Positions 1-6,200 of a stretch of DNA of 6,200 bases are shown here, in pieces. Below the pieces are notes generated by a model, which was not told the origin of the DNA, did no database searches, and was given only the letters and a program-made list of their open reading frames with translations. The DNA is from an uncultured Lachnospiraceae bacterium (GTDB lineage: Bacteria > Bacillota > Clostridia > Lachnospirales > Lachnospiraceae). A program made the position numbers and the translations under genes. The stretch covers positions 1 to 6,200 of the forward strand of contig USKC01000192.1 of the NCBI GenBank assembly GCA_900555195.1, given 5' to 3'. Every line of letters starts with the position of its first letter. Positions within the stretch are counted from its first letter, which is position 1.

Positions 1-60
1 GGACGCGCGCCTGACTTCATTACGTCTTATGTGAACGAGGCTATAGGGATCAAGCTATAA
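1..60 (+). CDS. atpF: V-type ATP synthase subunit F, C-terminal end only (partial at window start)
   Basis: Only the last 19 codons and a TAA stop are present; the frame is open from base 1 and ends ...PDFITSYVNEAIGIKL. That ending, with an aromatic-rich helix and a terminal GIKL, fits the C-terminus of bacterial V-type ATPase subunit F (called NtpG in Enterococcus). In this family F is a small protein that binds subunit D on the central rotor stalk of the V1 sector, on the cytoplasmic side. The identification rests partly on position: the open frame lies directly upstream of subunits E, A, B and D on the same strand, 36 bases before the E start. Too little is visible to judge the N-terminal Rossmann-like domain. 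Confidence 0.8.
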   Translation, partial: GRAPDFITSYVNEAIGIKL

Positions 61-96
61 GAATGGGCCGGGGAATTTAAGGTTAGGAGGTCACCT

Positions 97-669
97 ATGA
101 CTTTGGAAGAAAAGCTGAAGCATTTTATGGATGTGACGACGCAAAAAGTCAATGCAGAGAATGCGAAGGCGTTGGAAGAATACGAAAATGGGCTGAAAAA
201 GGTCTTTGAGGATTATAAAGAAAACGCTACGCGTAAAGCAGAGTTGGCGCTTCGGTTAAAAGAAGAGAGCCTTGAAAAAAAGAAAAACGCAGAAGTGGCG
301 AAAAAGCAGATGGAAATCAGAGAGCAGATAGGAAAACTCCAGAAAGATCTGACGGAGCGGATTTTTACCGAGGTAAAAGGAAAACTGGAACGCTATATGG
401 GTACCGGAGAGTATGAACGCTATCTGATCGCCCAGGTAAAGGCCGCAAAAGAATTCGCTGGAGAAGATGACATCGTAATTTATATCGATCCGGCGGATAT
501 GGAGAAAAAGAGTTCTATTTCTGCAGCAACCAATACGACTGTGGAAGTGGACGACCATGGATTCGGAGGAGGGATCCGTGCGGTGATAGGGGCGAAAGGG
601 ATTCTGATCGATCAGTCCTTTGACACCAAGCTGAAGGAAGCCTCAGACGGCTTCGTATTCCATCTGTAG
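97..669 (+). CDS. atpE: V-type ATP synthase subunit E (peripheral stalk)
   Basis: This 190-residue protein has the two-part build of V/A-ATPase subunit E. Residues 1 to about 95 are a long, highly charged Lys/Glu/Ala helix likely to form a coiled coil. Residues about 100-190 form a compact globular domain with a Gly-rich turn (GFGGG, 155-159) followed by a GAKGILIDQSFDTKLKE segment, the conserved end of the family. Known role: E pairs with a second helical subunit as the stator that links the A/B head to the membrane subunit I and resists rotor torque. Length is near the family norm of roughly 190-200. The ATG at 97 is supported by AGGAGG at 85-90 with six bases of spacing. The gene lies between F and A in the operon. 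Its reading frame is visibly more A-rich than that of subunit B, as expected for a Lys-rich coiled coil. Confidence 0.9.
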   Translation: MTLEEKLKHFMDVTTQKVNAENAKALEEYENGLKKVFEDYKENATRKAELALRLKEESLEKKKNAEVAKKQMEIREQIGKLQKDLTERIFTEVKGKLERYMGTGEYERYLIAQVKAAKEFAGEDDIVIYIDPADMEKKSSISAATNTTVEVDDHGFGGGIRAVIGAKGILIDQSFDTKLKEASDGFVFHL

Positions 670-687
670 AAAGGAGGAAATCTTCTG

Positions 688-2454
688 ATGGAAAGAATAG
701 CCAGAATTTATGGCATTAATGGACCGCTCATCACCATCAAGGGACAGACAGACCTGAAGATGGGAGAGATGGTGTATGTGGGAGAAGAGAAGCTGGTAGG
801 AGAAGTGATCCGCTTAACCAGCGACGCGACCACAATCCAGGTTTTTGAAGAGACCTCCGGACTGAAATGCGGGGAGACGGTTACCCCTACGGGAGGGACG
901 CTTTCTGTAACGCTGGCACCTGGGATTATCACAAATATCTTTGATGGGATTGAACGGCCGTTGGCACAGATCGCGGAAAAATCGGGCGCGTATATAGATA
1001 GGGGATTCTCTATGGATTCCCTGGACAAGAAGAAAAAATGGCAGACAAAGATATGTGTGAAGTCCGGAGAAGAAGTGCGCGAAGGACAGATCATCGCTGA
1101 GGTGCCGGAGACGGCTGCTATTGTGCATAAGGTAATGGTGCCTCCGGGCGTATCCGGAACGGTGGAAACTGTGGTACCGGACGGAGAGTATACGATTGAA
1201 GATACGTTGATTACGGTGCTGAAGCCGGATTCTGAGGTGGCCAATATCACAATGACACAAAGATGGCCTATCCGTGTGCCTAGGCCGATCACAAAGCGTT
1301 ATCCGGCCTCCCGCCCGCTTGTGACGGGACAGCGTATCCTGGATACCCTGTTCCCCATCGCAAAAGGAGGTACTGCTGCAATTCCCGGAGGGTTCGGGAC
1401 GGGAAAGACCATGACTCAGCATTCCATCGCGAAATGGTCGGATGCGGATATTATCGTGTATATCGGCTGCGGGGAACGCGGCAATGAAATGACAGAAGTG
1501 TTGGAAGACTTTTCTAAGCTGATTGATCCCAAAAGTGGGAATCCGCTGATGGACAGAACTGTGCTGATAGCAAATACTTCCAATATGCCGGTAGCAGCCC
1601 GTGAAGCCAGCATTTATACAGGGCTGACATTAGCGGAGTATTATCGTGATATGGGCTATCATGTAGCGATCATGGCGGACTCCACTTCCCGTTGGGCAGA
1701 AGCCCTTCGTGAGCTGTCAGGGCGTCTTGAAGAGATGCCGGCAGAAGAAGGTTTCCCGGCCTACCTGGCCAGCCGCCTGTCTGCCTTCTATGAGCGCGCA
1801 GGGATGGTAAAGACCCTGGGCGGGGAGGAAGGAAGCGTGACGATCATCGGCGCGGTATCCCCGCAGGGCGGCGACTTCTCCGAGCCGGTGACGCAGAATA
1901 CCAAACGTTTCGTGCGCTGCTTCTGGGGATTGGATAAGAATCTTGCTTATGCAAGGCATTTTCCCGCCATCCATTGGCTGACCAGCTATAGCGAATATCT
2001 GCCGGATTTGGCCAGCTGGTATGCGGATAATGTGGGGCCGGATTTCATAGATGACAGAAACCAGCTGGTATCTATTTTGACCCAGGAAAGCAGCCTGATG
2101 GAAATCGTGAAGCTGATCGGCGGAGACGTACTTCCCGACGACCAGAAGCTGACGCTTGAGATTGCCAGGGTTATCCGCCTGGGGTTCCTGCAGCAGAATG
2201 CTTTTCATCCGCAGGATACCTGTGTGCCGCTGGAAAAGCAGCTGAAGATGATGGAAACGATCCTGTATTTGTACCAGAAATCGAAAGCGCTGGTATCCAT
2301 GGGCATGCCCATGTCTGTGCTGAAAGAGGATCCGATTTTTGACAAGGTCATTTCCATTAAATATGATGTGGAAAATGACCGTTTGGATAAATTTGATGAC
2401 TATAAGGCGGCAATCGATAAGTTTTATGATGATGTGATTGCCCGTAATGCATAA
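688..2454 (+). CDS. atpA: V-type ATP synthase catalytic subunit A
   Basis: This 588-residue protein is the catalytic nucleotide-binding subunit of the V1 head, coupling ATP hydrolysis or synthesis to ion movement through the membrane sector. Residues about 1-70 form the N-terminal beta-barrel. Residues about 110-190 are the extra bulge region that distinguishes A subunits from F-type beta. The P-loop (Walker A) is GGFGTGKT at 234-241, with K240 and T241 the phosphate and Mg ligands. GCGERGNE at 260-267 carries the probable catalytic glutamate E263. VAIMAD at 326-331 is the Walker B strand ending in D331, and SRWAEALRE follows. The C-terminal helical domain runs from about 440. All key residues are present and the length is typical (about 580-600). 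The start has AAAGGAGG at 670-677, ten bases upstream. The second P-loop residue is Gly where many relatives have Pro (GPFGSGKT). Confidence 0.97.
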   Translation: MERIARIYGINGPLITIKGQTDLKMGEMVYVGEEKLVGEVIRLTSDATTIQVFEETSGLKCGETVTPTGGTLSVTLAPGIITNIFDGIERPLAQIAEKSGAYIDRGFSMDSLDKKKKWQTKICVKSGEEVREGQIIAEVPETAAIVHKVMVPPGVSGTVETVVPDGEYTIEDTLITVLKPDSEVANITMTQRWPIRVPRPITKRYPASRPLVTGQRILDTLFPIAKGGTAAIPGGFGTGKTMTQHSIAKWSDADIIVYIGCGERGNEMTEVLEDFSKLIDPKSGNPLMDRTVLIANTSNMPVAAREASIYTGLTLAEYYRDMGYHVAIMADSTSRWAEALRELSGRLEEMPAEEGFPAYLASRLSAFYERAGMVKTLGGEEGSVTIIGAVSPQGGDFSEPVTQNTKRFVRCFWGLDKNLAYARHFPAIHWLTSYSEYLPDLASWYADNVGPDFIDDRNQLVSILTQESSLMEIVKLIGGDVLPDDQKLTLEIARVIRLGFLQQNAFHPQDTCVPLEKQLKMMETILYLYQKSKALVSMGMPMSVLKEDPIFDKVISIKYDVENDRLDKFDDYKAAIDKFYDDVIARNA

Positions 2455-2460
2455 GGAGGG
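2453..2460 (+). promoter_or_regulatory. Shine-Dalgarno site that sets the subunit B start
   Basis: AAGGAGGG overlaps the TAA stop of subunit A. It directly abuts an ATG at 2461, which leaves no room for initiation there. It sits seven bases from the in-frame ATG at 2467, a normal spacing counted from AAGGAGG. The overlap with the upstream stop suggests translational coupling of A to B. Confidence 0.75.
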
Positions 2461-2466
2461 ATGGCT

Positions 2467-3864
2467 ATGGCAATCGAATATTTGGGCCTTCAATCGGTCA
2501 ACGGTCCCTTCGTGGTGCTGGAGGGCTTAAGAGGTGCGGCCTATGATGAGATCGTGGAGATCGCGTCGGAGGAAGGCGACAAGAGGCTGGGCCGCATTGT
2601 GGAGATCAATGAAGATAAAGCGGTGGTGCAGGTTTTTGAGTCCACGGAGAACCTTTCCCTGAAGAACACCCGCACGCGCCTGACCGGGCGCCCGATGGAA
2701 ATCGGCCTTACAGGAGACCTGCTGGGCCGTACCTTTAACGGAATCGGCGTGCCCATTGACAACCTGGGAGAAGTGGTGGCGGAGAAGTATGCGGATGTGA
2801 ACGGAAAGCCTTTAAATCCGGTGACGCGGGAATATCCGCGTAACTATATCCGTACCGGCATCTCGGCTATCGACGGCCTGACCACGCTGATCCGCGGTCA
2901 GAAGCTGCCGATCTTCTCAGGAAACGGCCTTCCCCATGACCAGCTGGCGGCGCAGATCGTCCGTCAGGCTTCCCTGGGGGAGGATTCGGATGAACAGTTC
3001 GCCGTTGTATTTGCTGCCATGGGTGTGAAGTATGATGTGGCTGAGTTCTTCCGCTCCACCTTCGCGGAAAGCGGCGTGCTGGATCATGTGGTGATGTTCC
3101 TGAATATGGCCAATGATCCGGTGGTGGAACGTCTGATTACGCCCAAGGTGGCGCTGACCGTGGCGGAATATCTTGCTTTCGAGAAGCAGATGCACATCCT
3201 GGTTATCCTGACGGATATGACCTCTTTTGCGGAGGCCATGCGTGAGGTTTCCTCCAGTAAGGGAGAGATCCCGTCCAGAAAAGGCTATCCCGGCTATCTG
3301 TATTCCGAACTGGCTACGATCTATGAACGTGCGGGCATCGTGGAGGGAATCAACGGTTCTGTGACCCAGATCCCCATCCTGACCATGCCGAATGATGATA
3401 TCACGCATCCCATCCCAGATCTGACCGGCTATATCACAGAGGGCCAGATCGTTCTGGACCGGTCGTTAAACGGTCAGTCCATCTATCCGCCGATCAATGT
3501 CCTTCCCAGCCTTTCCCGTCTGATGAAGGACGGCATCGGTGAGGGCTATACCCGGGCAGATCACCAGGCAGTGGCCAACCAGCTTTTCTCTTCTTACGCA
3601 AAAGTGGGAGATGCCAGGGCCCTTGCCAGCGTTATCGGCGAGGATGAGCTTTCCGGTCTGGATAAACAGTATCTGAAATTCGGCCGGATGTTTGAGAAGC
3701 ATTTTGTGGGACAGGGAACGGAAGAAAACAGAACTATCCTGCAGACCCTTGAGATCGGCTGGAGCCTGCTTCGTATGCTGCCCAGGGAAGAGCTGGATCG
3801 AATCGATACGAAGATCCTGGACGAATATTATGATGCAGGAGAGGCGATGACGGAAGAGCAGTAA
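2467..3864 (+). CDS. atpB: V-type ATP synthase regulatory (non-catalytic) subunit B
   Basis: This 465-residue protein is the non-catalytic nucleotide-binding subunit that alternates with A in the A3B3 head. The N-terminus [14 protein letters not shown] is the usual family start, and this together with the ribosome-site spacing is why the ATG at 2467 was preferred over 2461. Residues about 1-75 are the beta-barrel. The P-loop position holds the degenerate [11 protein letters not shown] (151-161), which lacks the GKT of a catalytic site, as is diagnostic for B subunits. VILTDMT at 246-252 is the strand equivalent to Walker B, followed by [28 protein letters not shown] (273-290) is strongly conserved in the family. 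The C-terminal helical bundle begins near 350 ([16 protein letters not shown]). Length is normal and nothing is broken. The stop is 13 bases before subunit D, whose ribosome site begins in the stop codon. Confidence 0.97.
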   Translation: MAIEYLGLQSVNGPFVVLEGLRGAAYDEIVEIASEEGDKRLGRIVEINEDKAVVQVFESTENLSLKNTRTRLTGRPMEIGLTGDLLGRTFNGIGVPIDNLGEVVAEKYADVNGKPLNPVTREYPRNYIRTGISAIDGLTTLIRGQKLPIFSGNGLPHDQLAAQIVRQASLGEDSDEQFAVVFAAMGVKYDVAEFFRSTFAESGVLDHVVMFLNMANDPVVERLITPKVALTVAEYLAFEKQMHILVILTDMTSFAEAMREVSSSKGEIPSRKGYPGYLYSELATIYERAGIVEGINGSVTQIPILTMPNDDITHPIPDLTGYITEGQIVLDRSLNGQSIYPPINVLPSLSRLMKDGIGEGYTRADHQAVANQLFSSYAKVGDARALASVIGEDELSGLDKQYLKFGRMFEKHFVGQGTEENRTILQTLEIGWSLLRMLPREELDRIDTKILDEYYDAGEAMTEEQ

Positions 3865-3877
3865 AGGAGGCGTTTCC

Positions 3878-4501
3878 ATGAATATAAACGCATTTCCCAC
3901 AAAGGGAAACCTGATGCTTGCCAAGAACTCCCTTGCGCTGGCGAAACAGGGTTATGAGCTGATGGACAAGAAGCGTAATATCCTGATCCGGGAGTTGATG
4001 AACCTGATTGAAGAAGCAAAGGATATCCAATCCCAGATTGACAGCACGTTCACCCAGGCTTATCTGGCGCTGCAGCAGGCGAATATTGAGGTGGGCATCC
4101 ATACAGTGCAGCAGATCGCCCAGGCGATCCCGGTGGAGAATTCCGTGCGCGTCAAGACCAGGAGCATTATGGGAACGGAGATCCCTTTGGTAGAGCATGA
4201 AGAGGAAAAGTGGGTTCCGTACTATGGATTTTATAATTCCAGCGAATCCGTGGATGCGGCCAGGGAAGGGTTCCTGAAGGTGAAGGAACTGACCCTGAAG
4301 CTGTCCATGGTGGAGAACTCCGCCTACCGGCTTGCCATGAATATCCGCAAGACTCAGAAACGGGCCAATGCGCTCAAGAACATTACGATTCCCACTTATA
4401 CCGCCCTCGTGCGCGATATCAGCAACGCGCTGGAGGAAAAGGACAGAGAAGAATTCACGCGGCTGAAGGTTGTGAAGAAAATGGTGGGAGAGAAGGGATA
4501 A
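3878..4501 (+). CDS. atpD: V-type ATP synthase subunit D (central rotor axle)
   Basis: This 207-residue protein is the axle of the V1 rotor: a long antiparallel helical hairpin that inserts into the A3B3 hexamer and transmits rotation to the membrane ring through the C subunit. Family hallmarks are visible at both ends. Residues 7-37 hold PTKGNLMLAKNSL followed by LAKQGYELMDKKRNILI, and residues 158-172 hold KTQKRANALKNITIP. The middle (about 85-125, with VKTRSIMGTEIPLV and an acidic EHEEE stretch) is the less helical tip domain. Length is typical of the family (about 200-215). The ATG at 3878 is preceded by AAGGAGG at 3864-3870, seven bases away. It is the last gene of the operon and is followed after 37 bases by a strong hairpin terminator. 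Confidence 0.95.
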   Translation: MNINAFPTKGNLMLAKNSLALAKQGYELMDKKRNILIRELMNLIEEAKDIQSQIDSTFTQAYLALQQANIEVGIHTVQQIAQAIPVENSVRVKTRSIMGTEIPLVEHEEEKWVPYYGFYNSSESVDAAREGFLKVKELTLKLSMVENSAYRLAMNIRKTQKRANALKNITIPTYTALVRDISNALEEKDREEFTRLKVVKKMVGEKG

Positions 4502-4529
4502 ACAGCGAAAGAATAAGCAGGAAAAGGAT

Positions 4530-4603
4530 AAAACGAAAAAAGCCTGAGGAGGAAAATCACCGGAAAGGATCGGACATTTTCACCCTCAGGCTTTCTTGTT
4601 TCT
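4530..4603. terminator. Three-tiered bidirectional Rho-independent terminator between the ATPase operon and the GGDEF gene
   Basis: The outer stem is a perfect 11-bp inverted repeat: AAAGCCTGAGG at 4539-4549 pairs with CCTCAGGCTTT at 4584-4594. After a 2x2 internal loop, GAAAAT (4552-4557) pairs with ATTTTC (4576-4581). After another 2x2 loop, CCG (4560-4562) pairs with CGG (4571-4573), leaving an eight-base apical loop. On the + strand the stem runs into a U-rich tail, TTTCTTGTTTCT at 4592-4603. On the - strand the bases before the left arm read TTTTTTCGTTTT (complement of 4530-4541). It therefore can end both the subunit D transcript and the convergent cyclase transcript, whose stop codon is 32 bases away. 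Pairing was read by eye, with no energy calculation. Confidence 0.85.
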
Positions 4604-4626
4604 GAAAACAGAAAACCATACGGTAT

Positions 4627-5790
4627 TTAATTGTCCCAAGCGGAATATCTGACCGCCCGATTGCGGCCGCAGTCTTTAGCTCGATAAAGCGCCTCATCCG
4701 CTTCATGCAGCAGCCGCCTGAATGCGGCATCATCCGGCATGGTTCCAACGGAGTATCCGACACTGACGGTGAGATCCCTGTCGGGTTGGGCGGTAGTAAT
4801 ATGCAGCTGCTCTATCTGGCGGCATATCGCATCGGCCAGCGTCTGTGCACTGCTTTTTGTGGCGCCATCAAATAGGCAGAGAAACTCTTCCCCGCCAAAG
4901 CGGAAGAACTTTCCATCCAGTTCTTCCAGAGAACTGGCCACTTTTTTCAGACATTCATCGCCGGCCACATGGCCGAAGGCATCGTTATACCGTTTGAAAT
5001 AATCGATATCCACGATGAACACGGCGACTTGCCCTTCACCGTTGGACGACCAGAAGTTCTCTTTCCACTCATTGAGATAGTTCCGGTTCCACAGACCGGT
5101 CAGAGCGTCGTGATTCGCGACATAATTCAGCTTTTCGCTTTGTTCCATGATTTGCCGGTTCTTCTGTTCGATCTCAAGATGGTTCAGGAAATCCTGCCGC
5201 ATGGTATTCCAGCGGTACAGGCTGGTATAGAGCGCGACGATGGTCAGCCCGATGGAATTAACGATCACTCCGTAGGTATCCTTTATCCCGCTCAGATGCA
5301 TCCACAGGAGGCCGGTGAGAAGAAACGCTTCGCAGGAAATGAAGAATGGGATAGAAAACTTGGGCTTCATATAAATCAGGCCTGCCAAATAGATGGATGT
5401 GGTCATATAAATGCTCAGGTTTTCGGATCCCCTTTGGTCATATAAGGTTATGCAGGACGCCCAGAGCAGCAGAATGAAGCCGAACACTGCATAAAGACAG
5501 AGCAGTCTGGCAGGCTTTTCATGCTTGGAGCGAGTCCACAGGGCTCCTATCAGGATGGCAGCCGCACATACCAGCAGCATGCCTACATACATGCACATAT
5601 AAATCTTGCTGGCCCGGCTTCCCAGGCGAAAATGAGTATAGTACAGTGTATAGGAAATATTATATATTTGAAAAAGCAGGACAAAGAAAACTGCGGCCCA
5701 AAAAAATTTCCCGGTTCTTTCCCTGGTTTTTTGTTGAAAAAGAAATTCCTGGTCTGCAGTCATTTCCGTATCGCCAATATTGAAACGCAT
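4627..5790 (-). CDS. Six-helix membrane GGDEF protein, probable diguanylate cyclase
   Basis: This 387-residue protein probably makes the second messenger c-di-GMP from two GTP at the inner face of the membrane. After a charged N-terminus (1-27) there are about six hydrophobic segments near 28-50, 62-85, 94-117, 124-141, 146-166 and 172-192. A polar, Gln/Glu-rich linker likely to be helical follows (193-222), then a full GGDEF domain (about 224-385). In that domain DALTGLWNR (228-236) opens the fold, D261-I-D263 offers a metal-binding aspartate, and RFGGEEF (297-303) is the active-site loop in its active GGEEF form. TVSVGYSVG (341-349) and ADEALYRAKDCGRN (364-377) close the domain. No RxxD inhibitory site is seen before the loop; the sequence there is EELDGKFFRF. 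The membrane part resembles no named sensor domain I recognise, so the signal is unknown. Start ATG at 5790 has AGGAG (top strand 5797-5801) six bases upstream. It is convergent with the ATPase operon and divergent from the TetR gene. Confidence 0.92.
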   Translation of the reverse strand: MRFNIGDTEMTADQEFLFQQKTRERTGKFFWAAVFFVLLFQIYNISYTLYYTHFRLGSRASKIYMCMYVGMLLVCAAAILIGALWTRSKHEKPARLLCLYAVFGFILLLWASCITLYDQRGSENLSIYMTTSIYLAGLIYMKPKFSIPFFISCEAFLLTGLLWMHLSGIKDTYGVIVNSIGLTIVALYTSLYRWNTMRQDFLNHLEIEQKNRQIMEQSEKLNYVANHDALTGLWNRNYLNEWKENFWSSNGEGQVAVFIVDIDYFKRYNDAFGHVAGDECLKKVASSLEELDGKFFRFGGEEFLCLFDGATKSSAQTLADAICRQIEQLHITTAQPDRDLTVSVGYSVGTMPDDAAFRRLLHEADEALYRAKDCGRNRAVRYSAWDN

Positions 5791-5796
5791 TTCCCT

Positions 5797-5801
5797 CTCC
5801 T
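5797..5801 (-). promoter_or_regulatory. Shine-Dalgarno site of the GGDEF gene
   Basis: Read on the - strand this is AGGAG within AGGAGAGGG, six bases before the ATG at 5790. A second in-frame ATG at 5763 has no comparable site, so the upstream start is preferred. Confidence 0.7.
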
Positions 5802-5821
5802 GACAGCTTTGATTTTTTTTT

Positions 5822-5851
5822 ATCTTATCACAGCTGTTTCCTGACTGCCAC
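5822..5851 (-). promoter_or_regulatory. Predicted sigma-A-type promoter of the GGDEF gene
   Basis: On the - strand a -35-like GTGGCA (top 5846-5851) and a -10-like TAAGAT (top 5822-5827) are separated by 18 bases. Each matches four of six consensus positions. A TG one base upstream of the -10 (TGA-TAAGAT) makes it an extended -10 element. The expected start point falls near 5815, inside a run of nine A residues (top-strand T 5813-5821), leaving a leader of about 25 bases before the ATG. This is an eye-read prediction. Confidence 0.5.
5830..5837. promoter_or_regulatory. Candidate operator: palindrome ACAGCTGT in the GGDEF promoter spacer
   Basis: ACAGCTGT is a perfect 8-bp palindrome lying between the predicted -35 and -10 elements of the cyclase gene. 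A half-copy, ACAGCT, recurs at 5803-5808 on the other side of the T run, and TCCTGAC occurs in direct repeat at 5798-5804 and 5839-5845. The position would suit a repressor such as the adjacent TetR protein, but an 8-bp palindrome is short and could be chance. Confidence 0.25.
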
Positions 5852-5891
5852 CTTTTTGCTAAGAAACTATCTGTGGTTCCTGCGGGGAAAA

Positions 5892-5920
5892 TGGACTTTT
5901 GGGAAAGAAGCGGCTATAAT
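5892..5920 (+). promoter_or_regulatory. Predicted sigma-A-type promoter of the TetR-family gene
   Basis: TGGACT (5892-5897, four of six matches to the -35 consensus) is followed after exactly 17 bases by a perfect TATAAT (5915-5920). Transcription should begin near 5927, giving a short leader of about 24 bases that contains little beyond the ribosome binding site. It is the best promoter match in the window. Confidence 0.7.
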
Positions 5921-5936
5921 GGAGAAAAGATCATGT

Positions 5937-5943
5937 AAAGGAG
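5937..5943 (+). promoter_or_regulatory. Shine-Dalgarno site fixing a GTG start for the TetR-family gene
   Basis: AAAGGAG lies seven bases before GTG at 5951. The first in-frame ATG (codon 30) falls just before the helix-turn-helix, inside the conserved DNA-binding domain, so GTG is the only sensible start. Confidence 0.75.
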
Positions 5944-5950
5944 TCCTATC

Positions 5951-6200
5951 GTGAGTTGCCAGAAGGATAAAAAGGAAGCGCTTGTGGCGGATCGGCAGCA
6001 GGAGATCATACGGGTATGCGAGACGCTCTATGAACGCATGGAATATGAAGAGATCAACATTAAGGAAATCGCAAAATCTACATCGTTCTGCCGTTCCAAC
6101 ATTTATAATTATTATGAGACCAAAGAGGAAATTTTTCTGGATATTCTGAAGAAGGAATATCTTCTCTGGATGGAAGATATGGAGGCGGAAATGGCGGCGG
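5951..6200 (+). CDS. TetR/AcrR-family transcriptional regulator, N-terminal part (truncated by window end)
   Basis: The frame opens at a GTG and stays open to the window end, giving 83 residues. They form a typical TetR DNA-binding domain. A first helix (RQQEIIRVCETLYERMEYEEI, about 15-35) is followed by the helix-turn-helix INIKEIAKSTSFCRSNIYNYYETKEEIFLDIL (36-66), which contains the family signature of an IYNYY recognition-helix end followed by a TKEEIF helix. Such proteins bind palindromic operators as dimers and release on ligand binding. The ligand-binding C-terminal domain lies beyond the window, so the inducer cannot be guessed. The gene is divergent from the GGDEF gene with 160 bases between the two starts, so it may regulate itself, that gene, or genes downstream. 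The family call is firm; the target is unknown. Confidence 0.9.
   Translation, partial: MSCQKDKKEALVADRQQEIIRVCETLYERMEYEEINIKEIAKSTSFCRSNIYNYYETKEEIFLDILKKEYLLWMEDMEAEMAA

Noticed and set aside
1527..1540. Inverted repeat TCCC-AAAAGT-GGGA resembling a small hairpin
   Set aside because: It is a short stem within the subunit A coding sequence, with no U tract after it.
2298..2313. Perfect 16-bp palindrome CATGGGCATGCCCATG inside subunit A
   Set aside because: It encodes the Met/Gly/Pro run SMGMPMS in a conserved reading frame and lies far from any gene boundary. It is most simply a coding coincidence.
2461..2466. Alternative ATG start for subunit B two codons upstream
   Set aside because: The Shine-Dalgarno sequence abuts this ATG with no spacing, and the family N-terminus MAIEYLG begins at the second ATG (2467).
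708..2493. Long antisense open frames across subunit A
   Set aside because: They are opposite-strand shadows of a strongly conserved gene. Their translations show no recognisable domain and no ribosome sites were apparent.
5823..5834. Possible leader mini-ORF on the - strand (GTG ATA AGA TAA after AGGA)
   Set aside because: It overlaps the predicted -10 element, so it would lie upstream of the transcription start. Four codons carry no coding signal.
5828..5844. The - strand reads CAGGAAACAGCTGTGAT, close to the lacZ leader / M13 reverse priming site (15 of 17 bases by eye)
   Set aside because: The resemblance does not extend into flanking sequence and has two mismatches, so vector contamination is unlikely. 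Chance resemblance is the better explanation.
4739..5844. Plus-strand open frames opposite the GGDEF gene
   Set aside because: The - strand encodes a clear membrane GGDEF protein, and the + strand translations look like low-information shadows.
5896..5907. CTTT-TGGG-AAAG as a TetR operator in the promoter spacer of the TetR gene
   Set aside because: The arms are only four bases of A/T-rich sequence, too short to distinguish from chance.

Overview
The window looks like chromosomal DNA of a Gram-positive anaerobe of class Clostridia, most likely a Lachnospiraceae-type Firmicute. This rests on strong AGGAGG ribosome binding sites before most genes, a bacterial V-type (A/V) ATPase operon, the character of the proteins, and moderate GC content. 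The taxonomic call is an inference from protein style, not from a search.

Layout. Positions 1-4501 (+ strand) are the distal part of a V-type ATP synthase operon: the last 19 codons of subunit F, then subunits E, A, B and D. The genes are separated by only 36, 18, 12 and 13 bases and each has its own strong Shine-Dalgarno sequence. These encode the soluble V1 sector: the catalytic A/B hexamer, the rotor axle D with F, and the peripheral stalk E. The membrane sector (I, K, C) and the operon promoter must lie upstream of the window. A long three-tiered hairpin at 4539-4594, with U-rich flanks on both sides, closes the operon and probably also terminates the convergent gene that follows.

Positions 4627-5790 (- strand) encode a six-helix membrane protein with a C-terminal GGDEF domain. 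It has an intact GGEEF signature and is a probable diguanylate cyclase without an obvious inhibitory I-site. A 160-base divergent intergenic region (5791-5950) separates it from a TetR-family regulator that starts with GTG at 5951 (+ strand) and runs off the end of the window. A plausible promoter can be read for each of these two genes, and an 8-bp palindrome sits inside the cyclase promoter.

The ATPase genes form one functional unit. The cyclase and regulator form a separate, divergently transcribed pair, and any regulatory link between those two is inference. No gene-free stretch exceeds 300 bases. I see no RNA gene, mobile element, CRISPR array or clearly novel system. Most of the window is well-understood housekeeping sequence, and the less ordinary parts are the cyclase, its promoter region and the shared terminator.
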